From NCBI GenBank assembly GCA_040879145.1, contig JBBDKX010000012.1, positions 1 through 35,382 on the forward strand: a DNA stretch of 35,382 nucleotides, written 5' to 3'. Positions within the stretch are counted from its first letter, which is position 1, and every line of letters begins with the position of its first letter. The notes under the pieces were generated by a model. It searched no databases, was not told the DNA's origin, and saw only the letters and a program-made list of their open reading frames with translations. Both the position numbers and the translations under genes were made by a program. Positions 22,977 through 30,805 of this stretch are shown one piece after another. The stretch is from Candidatus Spechtbacterales bacterium. GTDB lineage: Bacteria > Patescibacteriota > Minisyncoccia > Spechtbacterales > 2-12-FULL-38-22.

Positions 22977-24482
22977 TTACAGCTTGTTTATGGCTGTGTT
23001 TATACGCTTTAATGCCTCTTCTTTTCCAAGAACCTCTAATATTTCAAACGGACCGGGAGAGGCTTTCTTACCGGAAAGAGCTGCCCTAAGAGGCCAAAGA
23101 ACTTGTCCCCTATCTCCTACCTGCGCCGGGCTGCCAGGCGCGGCAGGCAGGCCCGAGCTTTCCGCGTGTGGCATAATAATGTTTTCAATGTCTTCTTTTG
23201 TCCAGTCACTTTTCTCTATATTTTGTATTATAACACTTAATTCTTTAAGTTCCTTTATCGCTCCCTGTCTGTCTGATTTTTTCCATATCAAAAGTTCGCT
23301 TTCATATTTGGGCTCTTTAAATATAAATTCCAGACCCTCAGTTATATCCGACAATTTTTTTATTCGTTCATGTTCTAAGGTTATAACTTTTTTTAACCAG
23401 TCATAACTTCTTTCTTCTCCATTGGCGGTTATTTTTAAGGTATTTTTTTGGCGTACAAAAAAACCTTCTTTTTCAAGATATGGAACACAAAGTTCTGTTA
23501 ACTCTTCTTTTGAGAGTTTTCTAATATATAAACTGTTCATCCAACTTAATTTTTCTACATCAAAGACAGCCCCTGATTTTTGAATGTCTGCTATGTCAAA
23601 TTCTTGTATAATTTCATTCTTTTCCATTATCTCCTTCTCGTCCTCTTTTGGTCTCCAGCCCAGAAGCGCTAAAAAGTTGAACATGGCTTCCGGAAGATAG
23701 CCCTGTTCTTTGTATTCATATACGGATGTTGCCCCATGTCTTTTGCTTAATTTGCTTTTATCTCCGCCCAAAAGAAGAGGAATGTGGGCATACTTGGGAC
23801 GCTGAAACCCTAATGCCTCCAAAATAAGAATTTGCCTCGGTGTGTTAGATATGTGGTCCTCCCCCCGTAGTATATGAGATATTTTCATTTCATGGTCGTC
23901 TATCACAACAGCAAGGTTGTATAACGGCTCTTTAGTACTTTTTGCTATTGAGAAATCTCCAAAATCAGGCGCGTTAAATTTTACCTCGTTTCGCACAAGG
24001 TCTGTAAATACTATTGATTCTTTAACGTCATTGCGAAAACGTACTATGGAATTATCAGGAATATCTTTTTGTGAAAGTTTTTTGTCTCTGTAGTCGCAAA
24101 CGTGTTTAGGCGCCATTTTGGCTTGCATCTGTTTTTCGCGTTCTTTCTGGAGCTCTTCTTTGGCATGCCAACAGTAAAAGGCTTTTCCTGATTCCAGTAA
24201 TTTTTGTATATATTTTTCGTATACATCCTCTCTTTCGCTTTGTCGGTAAAACTCATCCCACTCAAGTCCGAGCCACTCAAAACCTTTTAAAATATCTTCC
24301 TCCCATTTTTTTTCAGAACGCTCTTTGTCTGTATCTTCAATGCGCACTATAAACTTACCTTTGTAATGTTTTGCGAACAGGTAGTTAAATAGTGCCGTGC
24401 GCGCCGTACCCACATGCAAAGAACCTGTTGGCGAAGGAGCCATGCGTACGCGTATTTCTTTGTTTGATTTATCTTTATCCAT
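22977..24482 (-). CDS. gltX: Glutamyl-tRNA synthetase
   Basis: Class I synthetase of 501 residues that charges tRNA-Glu (and possibly tRNA-Gln, if an amidotransferase is present). HIGH motif in APSPTGSLHVGTART, then IEDTDKERS; KMSKS motif in KLSKRHGATS; the anticodon-binding domain ends FEILEVLGKEEALKRI. Near residue 450 a repeat at about 23117-23156 adds GLPAAPGSPAQVGDR just before the conserved GQVLWPLRAAL segment. It begins 9 bp after murG, so a translation gene sits within a division operon. No discriminating residue for Glu versus Gln charging was analysed. Confidence 0.95.
   Translation of the reverse strand: MDKDKSNKEIRVRMAPSPTGSLHVGTARTALFNYLFAKHYKGKFIVRIEDTDKERSEKKWEEDILKGFEWLGLEWDEFYRQSEREDVYEKYIQKLLESGKAFYCWHAKEELQKEREKQMQAKMAPKHVCDYRDKKLSQKDIPDNSIVRFRNDVKESIVFTDLVRNEVKFNAPDFGDFSIAKSTKEPLYNLAVVIDDHEMKISHILRGEDHISNTPRQILILEALGFQRPKYAHIPLLLGGDKSKLSKRHGATSVYEYKEQGYLPEAMFNFLALLGWRPKEDEKEIMEKNEIIQEFDIADIQKSGAVFDVEKLSWMNSLYIRKLSKEELTELCVPYLEKEGFFVRQKNTLKITANGEERSYDWLKKVITLEHERIKKLSDITEGLEFIFKEPKYESELLIWKKSDRQGAIKELKELSVIIQNIEKSDWTKEDIENIIMPHAESSGLPAAPGSPAQVGDRGQVLWPLRAALSGKKASPGPFEILEVLGKEEALKRINTAINKL
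23117..23156. repeat. Repeat copy inserted in frame in gltX
   Basis: An imperfect hairpin CCTGCGCC / GGCGC-GGCAGG containing the GGCAGGCAGG core also found at 84-93, in the murC tandem and at 32092-32101. It is more GC-rich than the rest of the gene and encodes a Pro/Ala/Gly loop. Confidence 0.7.
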
Positions 24483-24491
24483 TATAATTTT

Positions 24492-25595
24492 TTATTTATA
24501 ATCCAGTATTAGCTGGGCTATTTGTGCCGCGGCCTCCGGTTTAGAAAAAGCCATTGCCGCCGCTTGTAGTTGTCGGTATTTTTCAGGATTGTTTATAATA
24601 GAATCTATTCTTTCCAATAAAAAGTCATCCGTTAAATTAGCTGAATCAAGAGCGTAACATGCTCCGATGGTCTGGTATATTTGAGCGTTTCTTTGTTGGT
24701 GGTCGTAAGCGGAGCCCGCAAGAGGGATAAGTATGCTTGGTTTTGCTGTGAGAGCGATTTCAAATATTGCTCCTGAGCCGGCTCTGGATATTACGATATT
24801 TGACAGAGCTAAGACTAATTTCATTTGAATTTCGTTTAAAGATGCTATTGGATGATAGGATGCGCCTCTTTCTGCCGGAAGCCTTTTTATGTATTCATAT
24901 ATTGCACCGTAATGCGCCTCTCCTGTTTGGTGTATTATTTCATATTTTTCTGTAAGTTTTGGCAGCATTGATATAACAAGAGTGTTTATTTGTTCGGCGC
25001 CCTGACTTCCTCCAAGAATTAGTATAATCGGTTTTTTTGTTGTTATGTTGAATTCTTTGTATGCTGTTGTAATGTCCCCTCCTCGCAAGTCTCGTGTAGG
25101 ATTGCCTATGCGAACTACTTTATCTCCGCGTAATTCGGGGTAATCTCCCGGAAATGATACAACTATTTTTTTTGAAAATTTTGCGAGTACGCGGGTTGTA
25201 AGTCCTGATATGCTGTCAGATTCGTGAGATATAACAGGTATTCTAAAAAGCCATCCAATTACAACCACAGGAAAACTTCCGTACCCTCCTTTAGAAAAAA
25301 TTATATCAGGCATGTAAAAGAACAAGTATATGTAGGATTGTACCAGGCCTATAAGTATTTTAGGCATATCAATAAGATATTGAAAAGAGAAATAACGCCG
25401 TAGTTTTCCTGTTACTATAGATTTTGGTTTTATATTATTGTCCGCAAAAAGTTGCTCGGCTCCGTTTGTAGAACCTATAAATATCATTTCCAGAGACTTT
25501 TTGTCACGTTGCGCTATTTTTTCAACCTCACGCGCCACGGCAATTATTGGAAATATGTGCCCACCGGTACCTCCTCCTGTGAATGCTATTTTCAT
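24492..25595 (-). CDS. murG: Lipid II synthase MurG (UDP-GlcNAc transferase)
   Basis: Transfers GlcNAc from UDP-GlcNAc to lipid I, making lipid II at the inner face of the membrane. 367 residues, usual length. GT-B fold (family GT28) with MKIAFTGGGTGGHIFPIIAVA, FSKGGYGSFPVVV, VISHESDSISGLTTRV, LILGGSQGAEQIN and the donor-binding ISRAGSGAIFEIALTAKPSILIP. It begins 3 bp after ftsW, with no Shine-Dalgarno, in the conserved murD-ftsW-murG order. Confidence 0.96.
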   Translation of the reverse strand: MKIAFTGGGTGGHIFPIIAVAREVEKIAQRDKKSLEMIFIGSTNGAEQLFADNNIKPKSIVTGKLRRYFSFQYLIDMPKILIGLVQSYIYLFFYMPDIIFSKGGYGSFPVVVIGWLFRIPVISHESDSISGLTTRVLAKFSKKIVVSFPGDYPELRGDKVVRIGNPTRDLRGGDITTAYKEFNITTKKPIILILGGSQGAEQINTLVISMLPKLTEKYEIIHQTGEAHYGAIYEYIKRLPAERGASYHPIASLNEIQMKLVLALSNIVISRAGSGAIFEIALTAKPSILIPLAGSAYDHQQRNAQIYQTIGACYALDSANLTDDFLLERIDSIINNPEKYRQLQAAAMAFSKPEAAAQIAQLILDYK

Positions 25596-25598
25596 ATT

Positions 25599-26702
25599 TT
25601 ATGATTTATTAACTTCTTTAGAAAGTTGCAACAATAACCCTACCGCCATTAGTGTAATTATTAATGATGAACTTCCGTAACTTATTAACGGCAACGTAAC
25701 TCCTGTAAGAGGTACGATACCTATCATTGCTCCTATGTTTATAACTGCTTGTACGAAAAGCCATGTTGTTATTCCGGCTGCCGCAAATTTAGCAAAATCA
25801 GTGTTTGCACTACTTGCAATACGCATACCGCGCCATGCAATAATCGTAAAAAGAAGTATAACGATAGCCGCTCCTATAAAGCCGGTCTCTTCAGCCCATA
25901 CAGCAAAAATTGAGTCGTTCATGGCAAGAGGCAGAAAGTTTTTCTGAGTACCCTGAAAAGGTCCCGCTCCCCAGATTTGCCCTGAGCCTACGGCTATTAG
26001 TATTTGGTTTATCTGGTACCCTATGCCAAAAGGGTCTGTTCTTGGATCAAGAAGGGTTTTTACGCGATTTACGCGGTATGGGGATATTTTAACAAATAGA
26101 TACAAAGCAGCAACTCCTATACCCCCAATTGCCACCATCTCTTTTATTTTAGCACCCGCTGTGAAGTACATAGCTCCCGCAATTGCTACAACTATCCCAA
26201 GTGTGCTTAAATCGGGCTGGAGCATTAAGAGAAGCCCCATGCTTCCTAAAAGAACAATAAATGGGATAAAACTTTTTGCGCTACGCACCTCTTTAATATG
26301 CGATGCCAGCCATGCGCTAAAATATATTATAAAAGCAAGCTTTATTAATTCAGAGGGTTGAAACGTGGCGAACCCAAGATTTAGCCATCTTTTTGCTCCT
26401 CCTATTTCCAGTCCTAATCCCGGAACAAATATAAGCATCATTGCAAATACGGAGAGTAAAAAAATAGGTAAAGCTAATTTTTCCAGTTTTTTATACGGAA
26501 ATTTATACATAACAAAACACATTATACCGCCTATTATAAATCCGTATGTAAATTGATGAACAAAGTACTCATAAATATTTTTAAAATTTCTGTTACTTTC
26601 TCCGGCTGAAGCTGAAAGAAGAGCAATTATACCTATAATTACAATTGCCCCAAATGTAAACAGGAGCACTTTGTCGGGTTGTTTATTTTTTCTTTTTGGC
26701 AT
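25599..26702 (-). CDS. ftsW: SEDS glycosyltransferase FtsW
   Basis: Polytopic membrane protein of 367 residues with about ten helices. SEDS-family peptidoglycan polymerase that uses lipid II together with a partner transpeptidase. Signature segments are GAKRWLNLGFATFQPSELIKL, LLMLQPDLSTLGIVVAIA (with the conserved Asp), the loop around NFLPLAMNDSIFAVWAEETGF, and the closing GVTLPLISYGSSSLIITL. Called FtsW, not RodA, because of its place between murD and murG. It overlaps murD by 20 bp, indicating translational coupling. The cognate PBP is not in this window. Confidence 0.94.
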   Translation of the reverse strand: MPKRKNKQPDKVLLFTFGAIVIIGIIALLSASAGESNRNFKNIYEYFVHQFTYGFIIGGIMCFVMYKFPYKKLEKLALPIFLLSVFAMMLIFVPGLGLEIGGAKRWLNLGFATFQPSELIKLAFIIYFSAWLASHIKEVRSAKSFIPFIVLLGSMGLLLMLQPDLSTLGIVVAIAGAMYFTAGAKIKEMVAIGGIGVAALYLFVKISPYRVNRVKTLLDPRTDPFGIGYQINQILIAVGSGQIWGAGPFQGTQKNFLPLAMNDSIFAVWAEETGFIGAAIVILLFTIIAWRGMRIASSANTDFAKFAAAGITTWLFVQAVINIGAMIGIVPLTGVTLPLISYGSSSLIITLMAVGLLLQLSKEVNKS

Positions 26703-28041
26703 ATTTTTTCACTTCTTGAACAAATTTTTCACCGCGTTCAAATTCGTTTTTGAACATATTAAAACTTGCAGCCGCCGGTGAAAAAAGAACAATTTCAGGG
26801 TTAGAATCCATGCAAGCCTTTAATGCTTTCTCTAAATTTTCAACTTTTTGAAAATTTTTGTTCCATGTCCCTAGGCCTTTGGCCGGGATCTCGGTCGCCG
26901 AAGGCGACATAGGGATTTTCTGCTTACTGATCTCTGATTCTATTTTATCACTTGCTGTTCCCGGTAACAAAACCACAAAGTGCAGGTTTTTTATTTTTGT
27001 TCCAAATTTTTTGTAATCCAGATCCTTATCCTCCCCCCCGGATATTAAAGCGACTTTTTCACCCTTAAAATTTTCAACGGAACGCAGTGTGGCAAAGGGA
27101 TTTGTTGCTGTTGTGTCATTATATATTTTTATGTTCTGTATTTTGGCAATAAGCTCTAATCGCCCCGGTAGTCCTTTAAAGTTTTTTATTTTTTCAAGAG
27201 CCTGCTTTTTGTCTATACCTAATATTTTAGATACTTTTAGGGCCATGCTTATGTTTTCTCTGTGCGTTATTTGCGAGTATTTATTCTCCACATCTGCCGG
27301 CGAGGAAATAATTACCTGTGATGGCGTATCTTTTCCTATATTTTTTAAAGTTTTTGGAAGTATCAAAAAATCGGATGTCGTTTGAAATTTAAATATATTT
27401 TTCTTTGCTTCTGTGTATTTTTCCATGCTGCCGTGGCGATTTAGATGATCTTCTTCTATGTTTGTTATAATGGCTATGTGGGGAGATTTTTTACTTGAAT
27501 TAATATTCTCAAGTTGCCAGCTTGAAAGCTCAACGACACCCCAGTTGCGGGTGGCTTTATCCGCGTATTTTAACAAAGAAACACCGGGCATTCCCGCAAT
27601 GTAAGCATTCGGGTCTTTTATTTTAAGAATCTCGTATATTACCCCCGTAGTTGAAGATTTTCCTTTTGTGCCTGTAACGCCTATAAGTTTATTTGTGTCT
27701 GCTATTTCAAAAAGTATTTCCGCGGAAGAATATATCGGAATATTATTTTTTCTTGCAATTTCCAGGTACTTTGAATTATTGGGTACTCCGGGATTTTTTA
27801 GTATCATATCAGCATCAATAAAATCTTTTGTTCTGTGTTTCCCCAGAACCCATTTTACGGGCACACCAGATGTCTTTAGTGTTTTGTTTATTTTTTCTAT
27901 GGAGGGCCTGAGTTCTACCTCTTCTCGCAAGTCGGTTATTGTTAGTTTTGCTCCATGTTTAATAAAAAACAGGGCGTCTTCCACGCCCCCTCCAAGCAGA
28001 CCTAAACCCATAAGGGTAATGTTTTTATTTTTAAAAATCAT
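26683..28041 (-). CDS. murD: UDP-N-acetylmuramoyl-L-alanine--D-glutamate ligase
   Basis: Adds D-glutamate to UDP-MurNAc-L-Ala with ATP; the D-Glu would come from MurI encoded upstream. 452 residues. N-terminal LMGLGLLGGGVEDALFF, ATP loop GVTGTKGKSSTTGVIYEI, then WGVVELSSWQLENI, ITNIEEDHLNRHGSMEKY, and the C-terminal FKGLPGRLELIAKI and YNDTTATNPFATLRSV. A 16-residue stretch near 376-391 (SATEIPAKGLG region) is encoded by a palindromic repeat. The start ATG overlaps the TGA of a short decayed frame upstream (ATGA). Confidence 0.95.
   Translation of the reverse strand: MIFKNKNITLMGLGLLGGGVEDALFFIKHGAKLTITDLREEVELRPSIEKINKTLKTSGVPVKWVLGKHRTKDFIDADMILKNPGVPNNSKYLEIARKNNIPIYSSAEILFEIADTNKLIGVTGTKGKSSTTGVIYEILKIKDPNAYIAGMPGVSLLKYADKATRNWGVVELSSWQLENINSSKKSPHIAIITNIEEDHLNRHGSMEKYTEAKKNIFKFQTTSDFLILPKTLKNIGKDTPSQVIISSPADVENKYSQITHRENISMALKVSKILGIDKKQALEKIKNFKGLPGRLELIAKIQNIKIYNDTTATNPFATLRSVENFKGEKVALISGGEDKDLDYKKFGTKIKNLHFVVLLPGTASDKIESEISKQKIPMSPSATEIPAKGLGTWNKNFQKVENLEKALKACMDSNPEIVLFSPAAASFNMFKNEFERGEKFVQEVKKYAKKKK
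26868..26915. repeat. 48-bp branched palindrome inserted in frame in murD
   Basis: Ends TCCCTA / TAGGGA enclose two small stems, GGCC-TTT-GGCC and GTCGCC-GAA-GGCGAC. The length, 48 bp, is 16 codons. A miniature version of the three-way-junction plan at 6817-6960 and 21036-21148. Confidence 0.75.
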
Positions 28042-28264
28042 GACTTTGCAAGAATCTCACCCGCAACATTTTTTATCTTTCCTGAACTAAAGTTTTTGCG
28101 AAAACTACCCCCCCCCCTGGTATGAGATGTAAGGATGAGATTTAGAACTGTCTCTTCAGGGCTTTTGAGCTATTTCTCCCAATTTACTTCACAAAATAAG
28201 TAGGATTTATATTTCCCATAGCGATTATCATATCTGAATAAGAGTGCATATCCTCTAAGGAGTG
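28042..28264 (-). pseudogene. Decayed reading frame with a ten-G tract upstream of murD
   Basis: No intact gene. On the minus strand a frame runs ALLFRYDNRYGKYKSYL, meets TAG, then continues KSPEETVLNLILTSHT, a Gly run made by ten consecutive G (complement of 28108-28117), SFRKNFSSGKIKNVAGEI and ends with TGA that overlaps the murD ATG as ATGA. The overlap is typical of a true operon neighbour, so this may be the 3' end of a lost gene. A length error in the G tract could also have broken a real frame. No family recognised. Confidence 0.4.
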
Positions 28265-29047
28265 TTATATTAAAATAGATTCGGATTTTATTTTGTATCC
28301 GGCATATCTACTAGCTATTATATCAAAATTTTGACTCTTTGCGGTTGTGTAAAAAAGCGTCTGTCCTTTTTTATTACTATTATTTAAGGATTTGTTTGCT
28401 TTTAAGACTTTTTTTGTCTGACGCGCTATGGCATCACCCGAGTCAAGCACCTTTATTTTTTTGCCCGTAATTATTTTAATTGTCTCTGTAATGAGTGGAA
28501 AATGAGTGCAGCCAAGAGCTAATGTATCCACATCTTTTGAAAGAAGTATGCTTAGTGGTTTTGAAAGAGCGGCAGAACTTTCTTTAAAATTACCAGTTTC
28601 TATTTCTTCCACTAAGTTAGGACATGCAATTACATAGACTTCTTTGTCCGATGCAAATTTTTCTATGAGCTCTGCCTGATACGGGCTTTCAGCTGTTTGA
28701 GGTGTGCACAGTACGCCTATTTTTCCGGTTTTTGTGAATTTGGCGCACGTCTTTATCACCGGAACCGTACCTACTATGGGTATATCAGGGTGCAATTGGC
28801 GCAAATATTCTAAAGCCGAAACAGTAGAAGTGTTGCATGCAATAATAATAAGTTTTACATTTTGTTGTTTAAACCATGAAACAATCCTGTCCCCTCTTTT
28901 GTGTATAGTTTCTGTATCCCGCAATCCATAGGGAAAATATTTTTTGTCAGCAACATAAATATAATCTTCATTGGGCAGAAGGTTTTTTACAGAGTTATAA
29001 ATAGAAATCCCTCCGATGCCTGAATCATAAATACCTATAGCGGTCAT
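28265..29047 (-). CDS. murI: Glutamate racemase
   Basis: Converts L-Glu to D-Glu for the MurD step. 260 residues from ATG 29047. Motifs are AIGIYDSGIGGISIY, both catalytic cysteines (ACNTSTVSALEYL and LGCTHFPLI), GVLCTPQTAESPYQ and the closing VLDSGDAIARQT. The longer frame to 29146 was rejected: it runs back through the terminator of the gene before it, and MurI normally begins just before the DSGxGG motif. A TATACT -10 (complement of 29054-29059) ends 6 nt before this ATG. GGAGG lies only 1 nt from the ATG and would not be transcribed. Confidence 0.95.
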   Translation of the reverse strand: MTAIGIYDSGIGGISIYNSVKNLLPNEDYIYVADKKYFPYGLRDTETIHKRGDRIVSWFKQQNVKLIIIACNTSTVSALEYLRQLHPDIPIVGTVPVIKTCAKFTKTGKIGVLCTPQTAESPYQAELIEKFASDKEVYVIACPNLVEEIETGNFKESSAALSKPLSILLSKDVDTLALGCTHFPLITETIKIITGKKIKVLDSGDAIARQTKKVLKANKSLNNSNKKGQTLFYTTAKSQNFDIIASRYAGYKIKSESILI

Positions 29048-29053
29048 ACCTCC

Positions 29054-29059
29054 AGTATA
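29054..29059 (-). promoter_or_regulatory. -10 box of murI (leaderless)
   Basis: TATACT on the minus strand, 6 nt before ATG 29047; another TATACT lies 7 nt further upstream. No clear -35. Confidence 0.5.
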
Positions 29060-29087
29060 TAGTATATGGCGCTTAATATAAACAAAA

Positions 29088-29110
29088 ACCCCCCGAAATA
29101 TTCGAGGGGT
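29088..29110 (-). terminator. Terminator after the tandem orphan pair
   Basis: Minus strand: ACCCCTCGAA-TAT-TTCGGGGGG followed by TTTTTGTTT. It separates the orphan operon from murI. Confidence 0.8.
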
Positions 29111-29126
29111 AAAGGTGCTATTTAAG

Positions 29127-29405
29127 TTACCTGGGCTCAAGTTCACGCCATCCGGTTGGAAGTAGGGGTTTTCTTGTTATTTCTTTTTCTATAATCTCAA
29201 TATATACATCTCGGGAAACATTAGACCGATACCCTTCTTTAATAAGCTCACCTCTTTTTTCTTCTGCTTCTTCGTGCGCATCAAAGGGTCCAAAAGATTC
29301 TTCTCGCACGCGTTTTGTTTCATATAATCCAATATTAGGACTATCGTGATAGATGCGATCTATTGTAAGTTTTACATAAAAATGTATTTCGATCAGATAG
29401 TTCAT
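29127..29405 (-). CDS. Orphan protein, paralogue of its neighbour
   Basis: A 92-residue acidic protein of no recognised family. It shares with the gene before it the pattern SFGPFDAHEEAEEKRGEL, preceded by a beta-type strand (IHFYVKLTIDRI) and followed by VYIEIIEKEITR. This suggests a small alternating alpha/beta domain, made twice in tandem by duplication. AAAGGAGG lies 6-7 nt upstream of ATG 29405, and the start overlaps the stop of the upstream gene by one base (TAATG), so translation is coupled. No signal peptide; cytoplasmic. Confidence 0.7.
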   Translation of the reverse strand: MNYLIEIHFYVKLTIDRIYHDSPNIGLYETKRVREESFGPFDAHEEAEEKRGELIKEGYRSNVSRDVYIEIIEKEITRKPLLPTGWRELEPR

Positions 29406-29797
29406 TATCTGCCTCCTTTGTCTGTACGGTTAAGCTCTTGTCTTTTCCTTTCAAGTTCTGCTTCCAGTTTTTTAATGTCATGACGCAATTCGTCTCCCCA
29501 CGTCCTTCCTCTTCGCCAAAGGTTTTCTACTTTCCCATAGAGGGATCTTAAATTATCTGCTTCAAAGAAAGTTACTTCCTTTTCGTATACATGAATTTCA
29601 ACCTCCCCACCTATATTAGTTTTATTTTTATATAGTTTCTGAAGTTCCCCCTTTTTTTCTTCCGCTTCCTCTTCCGTGTTGAAAGGGCCGTACTTTTCAC
29701 TCTGCTTTGTTTTTCCACGGCTGTAGGTATATTTATCATATTCAATTTGACCTATCCAAAGCTCTGTATAAAAAATCACCTCTGTTACTGCAAACAT
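29405..29797 (-). CDS. Orphan protein with duplicated-domain family motif and C-terminal helix
   Basis: A 130-residue protein. ATG 29797 is chosen over 29818 because AAAGGAG lies 5-6 nt before it. The N-terminal 80 residues match its downstream neighbour (FYTELWIGQIEYD, KYGPFNTEEEAEEKKGEL, VEIHVYEKEV). The C-terminal 50 residues add a charged helix (DELRHDIKKLEAELERKRQEL), a likely coiled coil for self-association. It is divergent from the TrmB-like regulator at 29956, with a 158-bp AT-rich region between, so that regulator may control this pair. Function unknown. Confidence 0.7.
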   Translation of the reverse strand: MFAVTEVIFYTELWIGQIEYDKYTYSRGKTKQSEKYGPFNTEEEAEEKKGELQKLYKNKTNIGGEVEIHVYEKEVTFFEADNLRSLYGKVENLWRRGRTWGDELRHDIKKLEAELERKRQELNRTDKGGR

Positions 29798-29955
29798 ATT
29801 GTCTCCTTTGTTTGTCAAATAACTTATATTTACATTTTGCTAAAACATTGCAAATAAATCAATAATTTTTCGTAAAAATACTGTACAAAAATATAGAAAT
29901 GCTTTACATTAAGTAAATAAATGACATTAATTACTACGAAAATGATAGTAAAATT
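29798..29955. promoter_or_regulatory. Divergent AT-rich regulatory region
   Basis: Plus strand candidate: -35 ATGACA (29921-29926), 17-nt spacer, -10 GATAGT (29944-29949), start near the ATG at 29956. The minus-strand promoter is unclear (TTGCAA and TATAAG are present but badly spaced). No gene in this stretch. Confidence 0.4.
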
Positions 29956-30735
29956 ATGGATATATCAAGCATAAACGCAAATGAGAAAAAAGAAATACAG
30001 GAAGCATTATCGCTTTTCGGCCTTAACGACAATGAGCAAAATGTTTATCTTGAGCTTTTGGGAGTTGGTAAAATCACGCTTACTCCCCTATCGCGCATAG
30101 TGGGGCTGCCTTTGACAACAGTGCAGTCAATTTTAAAACGCCTTTCTGAGGCCGGGCTTGTGGAAACAACTTTTGTTAGATCGCGCAGAAGGTATATGGC
30201 TAAAGACCCAGCCGCGCTAAAAGAGGTGTTGTCGCAACAGCAGAAAGAAATATCAGCTGTGATTCCTTTACTGAAGAATTTGCAAAGCGAAAATATGGGT
30301 GCAGCGAAAGTCAAGGTTTATTTTAGAGAAAGTATTGCCGATATTTTAAATCAGGCGCTTGAGGCGAAAGATAAAACTATTTATGAGATAATGTCAGCGG
30401 GTGATTTTCAAAAAATTATGGGTGAAAGCTATCATTTTACAAAAAGGCGCCTTGAAAAAGGCGTGCATTTGAAAAGTTTGCGCATTGAAGAGCATGAGAT
30501 AAAAAACTATTCAAAAGTAACGCACAAGCGTGAATTGCGCGAGGCAAAATTCCTGCCGCGAGAACTTACATTTCGCTCCTCTATTATGTTTTGGGACGAT
30601 ACAGTAGTCATATTTACAACAAAGCAAGAAGGGTTGTCACTGGTTATAGAAAGCAGAACCCTGCGTGAGACGTATCAACAGATTTTTGACCTCCTTTGGA
30701 CAATAAGTCGCCCAATGGATACAGCAAAGGTTTAA
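29956..30735 (+). CDS. TrmB-like HTH transcriptional regulator
   Basis: A 259-residue DNA-binding protein. The N-terminal winged helix spans about 15-85: LFGLNDNEQNVYLELLGVGK, then LSRIVGLPLTTVQSILKRLSEAGLVE (recognition helix) and the wing TTFVRSRRRYMAKDP. A helical linker (VLSQQQKEISAVIPLLKNL) leads to a TrmB-type C-terminal sensor domain (AKVKVYFRE, IYEIMSAGDF, SIMFWDDTVVIFTTKQEGLSLVIES), which in characterised members binds sugars. The start is nearly leaderless. Its stop lies inside a 54-bp palindrome. A target is unknown; the divergent orphan pair is the nearest candidate, and sugar-related ligands would suit this envelope-rich region. Confidence 0.8.
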   Translation: MDISSINANEKKEIQEALSLFGLNDNEQNVYLELLGVGKITLTPLSRIVGLPLTTVQSILKRLSEAGLVETTFVRSRRRYMAKDPAALKEVLSQQQKEISAVIPLLKNLQSENMGAAKVKVYFRESIADILNQALEAKDKTIYEIMSAGDFQKIMGESYHFTKRRLEKGVHLKSLRIEEHEIKNYSKVTHKRELREAKFLPRELTFRSSIMFWDDTVVIFTTKQEGLSLVIESRTLRETYQQIFDLLWTISRPMDTAKV

Positions 30736-30805
30736 AAAAACATTCCCACACTCTATATAGAGTGTGGGAATGTTTTTTTAAACACGACAATCGCTTGTCG
30801 TGTTT
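30730..30805. terminator. 54-bp perfect palindrome plus second hairpin between convergent genes
   Basis: 30730-30783 is perfectly self-complementary (arms GTTTAAAAAAACATTCCC onward, centre TATA) and includes the regulator's TAA. A second stem AAACACGACAA / TTGTCGTGTTT (30780-30805, loop TCGC) touches the mraY stop. A/T tracts allow termination both ways. Confidence 0.85.

Noticed and set aside
28265-29146. Longer MurI start at 29146
   Set aside because: It would place 33 extra residues across the upstream gene's terminator; family members start just before the DSGxGG motif, and a -10 box lies beside ATG 29047.
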